From: Citrobacter farmeri | GTDB lineage: Bacteria; Pseudomonadota; Gammaproteobacteria; Enterobacterales; Enterobacteriaceae | DNA length: 64,000 nucleotides | Assembly (NCBI RefSeq): GCF_019048065.1 | Contig: NZ_CP077291.1 | Coordinates: 4,154,001-4,218,000 of the forward strand | Direction: 5' to 3' | In this document: positions 60,149 through 64,000 of the stretch, one piece after another | How positions within the stretch are numbered: position 1 is the first letter of the stretch | How the letters are laid out: each line of letters starts with the position of its first letter | Program-made: the position numbers and the translations under genes | The notes under the pieces: generated by a model | Seen by the model: only the letters and a program-made list of their open reading frames with translations | Database searches by the model: none | What the model was told of the DNA's origin: nothing

Positions 60149-60868
60149 ATGCAATGCATACAGTACTGCGACCATTATGACGCACTCAGCGATCGTGCCA
60201 GCGAACGGTTAATTCAGGTAATACAAGACAAACCTGACGCGACGATCTGCCTGGCGACGGGTGCGACGCCTGAACTGACCTATCGTTTCCTGGTCGAGAA
60301 AATACAGCAACGTCACGTTGATATCCGCAACGTGACCTTTGTGAAGCTCGATGAGTGGGTGGGAATCCCCTTACACACGCCGGGCACCTGCGAATCATTC
60401 CTGCAACAGCATATCATGCAACCACTTGGCCTGCGCCCGGAACAGCTGATTGGTTTTCAGTCAGAAAATATCGACGAAGCGGAGTGTGAGCGCGTGACGG
60501 ATTTGATTGCCAGCCGGGGCGGTCTCGATTTATGCGTATTGGGCATCGGCAAGAATGGTCATCTGGGGCTGAACGAACCGGGAAGCGCGCTGGAACCGTT
60601 TTGCCATATCAGCAGGCTTGATGAGCAAACGCGTCACCACGACATGCTTAAATCGGCCGGTCGTCCCGTAACGCACGGCATCACGCTGGGACTGAAGGAG
60701 ATCCTCAATGCAAAGGAAATTCTGCTGCTGATTGCCGGAGAAGGAAAACAGGACGCTGTTGATAAATACCTGACCACGGCCGTGACGACCGCGATTCCGG
60801 CCTCGTTTCTGTGGCTGCATGACAATACGACATGTTTACTGGATGGCTCGCGTTACTCTGATCGGTAA
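60149..60868 (+). CDS. agaI: AgaI, NagB-like sugar-phosphate isomerase
   Basis: AgaI belongs to the glucosamine-6-phosphate deaminase (NagB) family. It was first proposed as galactosamine-6-phosphate isomerase, but in E. coli AgaS does that job and AgaI is dispensable, so its role is open. It has 239 residues. Family motifs are ICLATGATPELTY (near residue 34), VTFVKLDEWVG (near residue 64) and LGIGKNGHLGLNEPGS (near residue 130) with the active histidine. It is the last aga gene and is followed by a strong hairpin before the convergent rsmI. Confidence 0.93.
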   Translation: MQCIQYCDHYDALSDRASERLIQVIQDKPDATICLATGATPELTYRFLVEKIQQRHVDIRNVTFVKLDEWVGIPLHTPGTCESFLQQHIMQPLGLRPEQLIGFQSENIDEAECERVTDLIASRGGLDLCVLGIGKNGHLGLNEPGSALEPFCHISRLDEQTRHHDMLKSAGRPVTHGITLGLKEILNAKEILLLIAGEGKQDAVDKYLTTAVTTAIPASFLWLHDNTTCLLDGSRYSDR

Positions 60869-60885
60869 CATCCCATCTCATTCTG

Positions 60886-60912
60886 ACACGCTGCAGTATT
60901 TCTGCAGCGTGT
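60886..60912. terminator. Bidirectional terminator between agaI and rsmI
   Basis: ACACGCTGCAG and CTGCAGCGTGT form a perfect 11-bp stem with a TATTT loop, followed by TTT, between two convergent genes. It lies 17 bases after agaI and nine before the rsmI stop. Confidence 0.8.
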
Positions 60913-60920
60913 TTCCCGGA

Positions 60921-61781
60921 TTACCCTTGCTGCTCCAGCGCATATTTGTACAGCGCGTTCTTTTTCACGCCGTGGATTTCCGCCGCCAGCGCCGCGGCTT
61001 TCTTTAGCGGCAACTCGGCCTGTAACAACGCGAGGGTGCGCAGGGCATCGGCGGGCAGTTCATCTTCCTGCGCTTTGTGCCCTTCCACAATCAGCACCAT
61101 CTCGCCTTTACGCCGGTTTTCGTCCTCTTTAACCCACGCCAGCAGTTCCCCCACCGGTGCGCCATGAATCGTCTCCCAGGTTTTGGTCAGCTCACGCGCC
61201 AGCACCACATAGCGGGATCCGCCCCACACCGCGACCATATCTTCCAGGCTGTCCAGCAGGCGATGAGTGGATTCATAGAAAATCAACGTGCGCGGTTCGG
61301 TTTCGATCGCTTTCAGCGCGTCGCGACGTCCTTTTGATTTGGCGGGTAAAAAGCCTTCATAGCAGAAGCGATCGGACGGCAACCCCGCCGCACTTAATGC
61401 AGCAATCGCCGCACAGGGCCCCGGCAACGGTACGACACGGATGCCCTGCTCACGACAGGTACGCACCAGGTGGTAACCCGGATCGTTAATCAGCGGCGTC
61501 CCGGCATCAGAAACCAGCGCGATGTTCTGGCCTTCTTTCAACTTCGCCACCAGCGTTTCTGCTTTTTGCTGCTCATTATGATCGTGCAGGGCGAACAACC
61601 GGGCATTTATCGCGAAATGCTGCAATAATAATCCGGTATGACGAGTATCTTCAGCGGCAATTAAATCAACAGCTTGTAACACTTCGAGCGCACGCTGGGT
61701 AATATCAGACAAATTCCCGATAGGTGTAGGTACAATAAAGAGTTGGCCGCGAGAATTATCCGCCGATTCGTGTTGTGTCAT
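60921..61781 (-). CDS. rsmI: 16S rRNA (cytidine-1402-2'-O)-methyltransferase
   Basis: RsmI methylates the 2'-OH of C1402 in 16S rRNA with S-adenosylmethionine; together with RsmH it makes m4Cm1402 at the P site. It has 286 residues, as in E. coli. It belongs to the tetrapyrrole-methylase fold: [19 protein letters not shown] near residue 14, [15 protein letters not shown] near residue 90 and [18 protein letters not shown] near residue 119. It diverges from lpoA, with 64 bases between the two starts. Confidence 0.97.
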   Translation of the reverse strand: MTQHESADNSRGQLFIVPTPIGNLSDITQRALEVLQAVDLIAAEDTRHTGLLLQHFAINARLFALHDHNEQQKAETLVAKLKEGQNIALVSDAGTPLINDPGYHLVRTCREQGIRVVPLPGPCAAIAALSAAGLPSDRFCYEGFLPAKSKGRRDALKAIETEPRTLIFYESTHRLLDSLEDMVAVWGGSRYVVLARELTKTWETIHGAPVGELLAWVKEDENRRKGEMVLIVEGHKAQEDELPADALRTLALLQAELPLKKAAALAAEIHGVKKNALYKYALEQQG

Positions 61782-61845
61782 TGTGTCGTCCGTATTGCCG
61801 ATTTAATATTGAGCATTGCGTATAAAAAATATCACTGGATACAGT

Positions 61846-63900
61846 ATGGTACCCTTAACATTCTCTTGTTTAAAAGCCGCGCGCTGTCTGCCTGTCGTTC
61901 TGGCAGCCCTTATTTTCGCCGGCTGCGGCACCCAGTCCCCCGATCAGAGCACTGCCCATATGCAGGGCACAGCACAAGCTGATTCCGGCTTTTATCTGCA
62001 ACAGATGCAGCAAAGCGCAAATGATAGCAAGACCAACTGGCAATTACTCGCCATTCGTGCACTGCTGAAAGAAGGCAAAAGCCAGCAGGCTATCGACCTG
62101 TTTAACCAACTGCCGCAGGATCTGAATGATACCCAGCGCCGGGAACAGTCGCTGCTGGCCGTGGAAAGTAAACTGGCCCAGAAAGATTTCGCCGGAGCAC
62201 AGGCCCTGCTGGAAAAGCTTACCCCATCTGATTTTGAGAAAAATCAGCAGGCCCGCTACTGGCAGGCGCAGATTGACGCCAGCCAGGGCCGCCCGTCACT
62301 CTCGCTGCTGCGCGCCCTGATTGCGCAGGAACCCCTGCTTGGCGAGAAGGATAAGCAGAAAAATATGGACGCCACCTGGCAAGCGTTGTCTGCAATGACG
62401 CAGGAGCAGGCACAGGCGCTGGTGATCAATGCGGATGAAAACGTACTGCAGGGCTGGCTGGATCTACAACGCGTCTGGTTTGATAATCGCAGCGATCCGG
62501 ACATGATGAAAGCAGGCATTGCCGACTGGCAAAAACGCTACCCGCAAAATCCGGGTGCGAAACTGCTGCCAACCCAACTGGTCAACGTGCAGAGCTTTAA
62601 ACCCGCCTCGACCAGTAAAATCGCCCTGCTGCTGCCGCTGAACGGTCAGGCGGCCGTATTTGGTCGCACCATTCAACAGGGCTTTGAAGCAGCCAAAAAT
62701 CTTGGTACGCAACCTGTCGACGCGCAGCCCGCCGCACAACCGGCAAACGTCGCCGCTCCAACGCCAACAGACCCGCAGCCGCAGACGACTGATGGCGTCG
62801 CCAGTCCTTCCCAGGCATCAGTGAGCGATTTAACCCACGACGAGCAGGCCGAACAGCCAGCCGCCGTCAGCACGTCGCAGGCAACGCCTGTGCAACCAGC
62901 CGCAACCAGCGCGGCGGCAAATCCTTCCGCGGAGCTGAAAATTTATGATACCAGCGCCCAACCGCTCGATCAGATCCTGACGCAGGTTCAGCAGGACGGC
63001 GCGAGTATCGTGGTCGGTCCGCTGCTGAAAAACAACGTCGACGAACTGGTCAAAAGCAACACTCCGCTGAACGTACTGGCGCTTAACCAGCCGGAATCGG
63101 TGCAGAGCCGGGCAAACATCTGTTACTTCGCCCTCTCACCGGAAGATGAAGCGCGTGATGCGGCGCGCCATATCCGTGAACAGGGTAAACAGTCGCCGCT
63201 GCTGCTGATCCCACGTAGCGCGCTGGGCGATCGTGTTGCTAACGCCTTTGCCCAGGAGTGGCAAAAACTGGGTGGCAGTACAGTGCTGCAACAGAAATTT
63301 GGCTCGACGGCGGAACTGCGTATGGGCGTCAACGGCGGTTCCGGGATAGCGTTAACCGGTAGCCCTATTGCTGCCAGCACACCGTCTCAACCCGGCGTTA
63401 CCATTGGCAATTTAACCATTCCGGCACCGCCAACGGATGCCCAGATTAGCGGCAACGGTGGTCGCGTGGATGCCGTGTATATTCTGGCAACACCGAATGA
63501 GATCGCCTTCATCAAGCCGATGATCGCCATGCGCAACGGTAGCCAGAGTGGTGCAACGCTGTACGCGAGTTCGCGTAGCGCGCAGGGGAATGCTGGCCCG
63601 GACTTCCGTCTGGAAATGGATGGCCTGCAGTACAGCGAGATCCCTATGCTGGCAGGCGCGAATCCGTCGCTGATGCAACAGGCGCTGGCTGCAGTGCATA
63701 ACGACTACTCGCTGGCGCGCATGTACGCAATGGGCGTGGACGCCTGGTCGCTGGCGAACCATTTCTCCCAGATGCGTCAGGTGCAGGGCTTCGAAATTAA
63801 TGGGAATACCGGCGCGCTGACCGCCAGTCAGGACTGTGTGATTAACAGGAAGTTATCATGGCTCCAGTACCAACAAGGGCAGATTGTCCCCGCCAGTTAA
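61846..63900 (+). CDS. lpoA: LpoA, outer-membrane lipoprotein activator of PBP1a
   Basis: LpoA spans from the outer membrane to stimulate transpeptidation by PBP1a. The ATG giving [10 protein letters not shown] makes 684 residues, slightly longer than E. coli LpoA; ten in-frame codons upstream are rejected. The lipobox is LIFAGC with C27. An N-terminal helical TPR-like domain runs to about residue 250. It is joined to a periplasmic-binding-protein-like domain with [21 protein letters not shown] low-complexity Ala/Pro/Gln insert occupies about residues 295-365. The end overlaps yraN by 43 bases. Confidence 0.96.
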   Translation: MVPLTFSCLKAARCLPVVLAALIFAGCGTQSPDQSTAHMQGTAQADSGFYLQQMQQSANDSKTNWQLLAIRALLKEGKSQQAIDLFNQLPQDLNDTQRREQSLLAVESKLAQKDFAGAQALLEKLTPSDFEKNQQARYWQAQIDASQGRPSLSLLRALIAQEPLLGEKDKQKNMDATWQALSAMTQEQAQALVINADENVLQGWLDLQRVWFDNRSDPDMMKAGIADWQKRYPQNPGAKLLPTQLVNVQSFKPASTSKIALLLPLNGQAAVFGRTIQQGFEAAKNLGTQPVDAQPAAQPANVAAPTPTDPQPQTTDGVASPSQASVSDLTHDEQAEQPAAVSTSQATPVQPAATSAAANPSAELKIYDTSAQPLDQILTQVQQDGASIVVGPLLKNNVDELVKSNTPLNVLALNQPESVQSRANICYFALSPEDEARDAARHIREQGKQSPLLLIPRSALGDRVANAFAQEWQKLGGSTVLQQKFGSTAELRMGVNGGSGIALTGSPIAASTPSQPGVTIGNLTIPAPPTDAQISGNGGRVDAVYILATPNEIAFIKPMIAMRNGSQSGATLYASSRSAQGNAGPDFRLEMDGLQYSEIPMLAGANPSLMQQALAAVHNDYSLARMYAMGVDAWSLANHFSQMRQVQGFEINGNTGALTASQDCVINRKLSWLQYQQGQIVPAS

Positions 63901-64000
63901 CGAGCAAACAGGCCGGTGACGCGTGGGAAACCACCGCACGTCGCTGGCTGGAGCGCAAGGGACTGCATTTTATCGCCGCCAACGTGCATGAACGCGGCGG
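63858..64000 (+). CDS. yraN: YraN, UPF0102 nuclease-fold protein (partial)
   Basis: Only the first 47 codons are in the window. The ATG follows AGGAAGTTATC and lies inside lpoA in another frame. The peptide starts [20 protein letters not shown] and continues with [16 protein letters not shown] and ANVHERGG, which aligns with E. coli YraN. The family has a restriction-endonuclease-like fold and its function is unknown. The catalytic EIDL region would lie just past the window edge. Confidence 0.93.
   Translation, partial: MAPVPTRADCPRQLTSKQAGDAWETTARRWLERKGLHFIAANVHERG

Overview
The window is chromosomal DNA of an enterobacterium close to Escherichia and Salmonella. Gene order and protein sequences follow the E. 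coli K-12 stretch from fadH to yraN almost gene for gene, and the intergenic DNA carries E. coli-type REP/BIME palindromes. The K-12 genes tdcF, prlF-yhaV and the yraHIJK fimbrial genes are missing at their usual positions, and an ABC-transporter locus sits between garD and agaR. This pattern suggests Citrobacter or a close relative, but the genus is an inference. I see no insertion sequence, integrase, tRNA or CRISPR array.

Left part (1-9.5 kb): the tail of a MalK-type ABC ATPase, fadH (unsaturated fatty acid oxidation) with a FadR box, the higBA toxin-antitoxin pair, rlmG, ygjP, ygjR, alx behind a Mn(II)/pH-responsive yybP-ykoY leader, sstT and ygjV. Next (9.6-15.3 kb) is the hexuronate regulon: uxaCA, exuT and exuR, with ExuR-like boxes and CRP sites between the divergent units. 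Then (15.6-22.4 kb) come envelope and stress genes: yqjA-mzrA, yqjCDEK, yqjF, yqjG, yhaH, yhaJ, yhaKL.

The 22.5-34 kb block handles cysteine, serine and threonine: cyuPA (cysteine uptake and desulfidation) and the anaerobic tdcABCDEG operon (threonine/serine to 2-keto acids, acyl-CoA, acyl phosphate and ATP), with a CRP site ahead of tdcA. RNase P RNA (rnpB) follows. garPLRK and the divergent garD convert galactarate to 2-phosphoglycerate.

The right third is amino-sugar metabolism. The complete aga/kba cluster (agaR, kbaZ-agaVWEFA, agaS-kbaY-agaBCDI) encodes two mannose-family PTS permeases sharing one IIA, a deacetylase, deaminase/isomerases and a tagatose-bisphosphate aldolase. Directly beside it is an accessory cassette of about 7.4 kb: sugar-binding protein, two permeases, ATPase, a cysteine-rich Gfo/Idh/MocA protein, a NagK-like ROK kinase and an AgaR-like DeoR regulator. 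AgaR-like CTTTCG sequence occurs in both loci, so I propose that the cassette imports and opens an amino-sugar glycoside that feeds the aga route. It is the best candidate here for an undescribed system. The window ends with rsmI, lpoA and the start of yraN.
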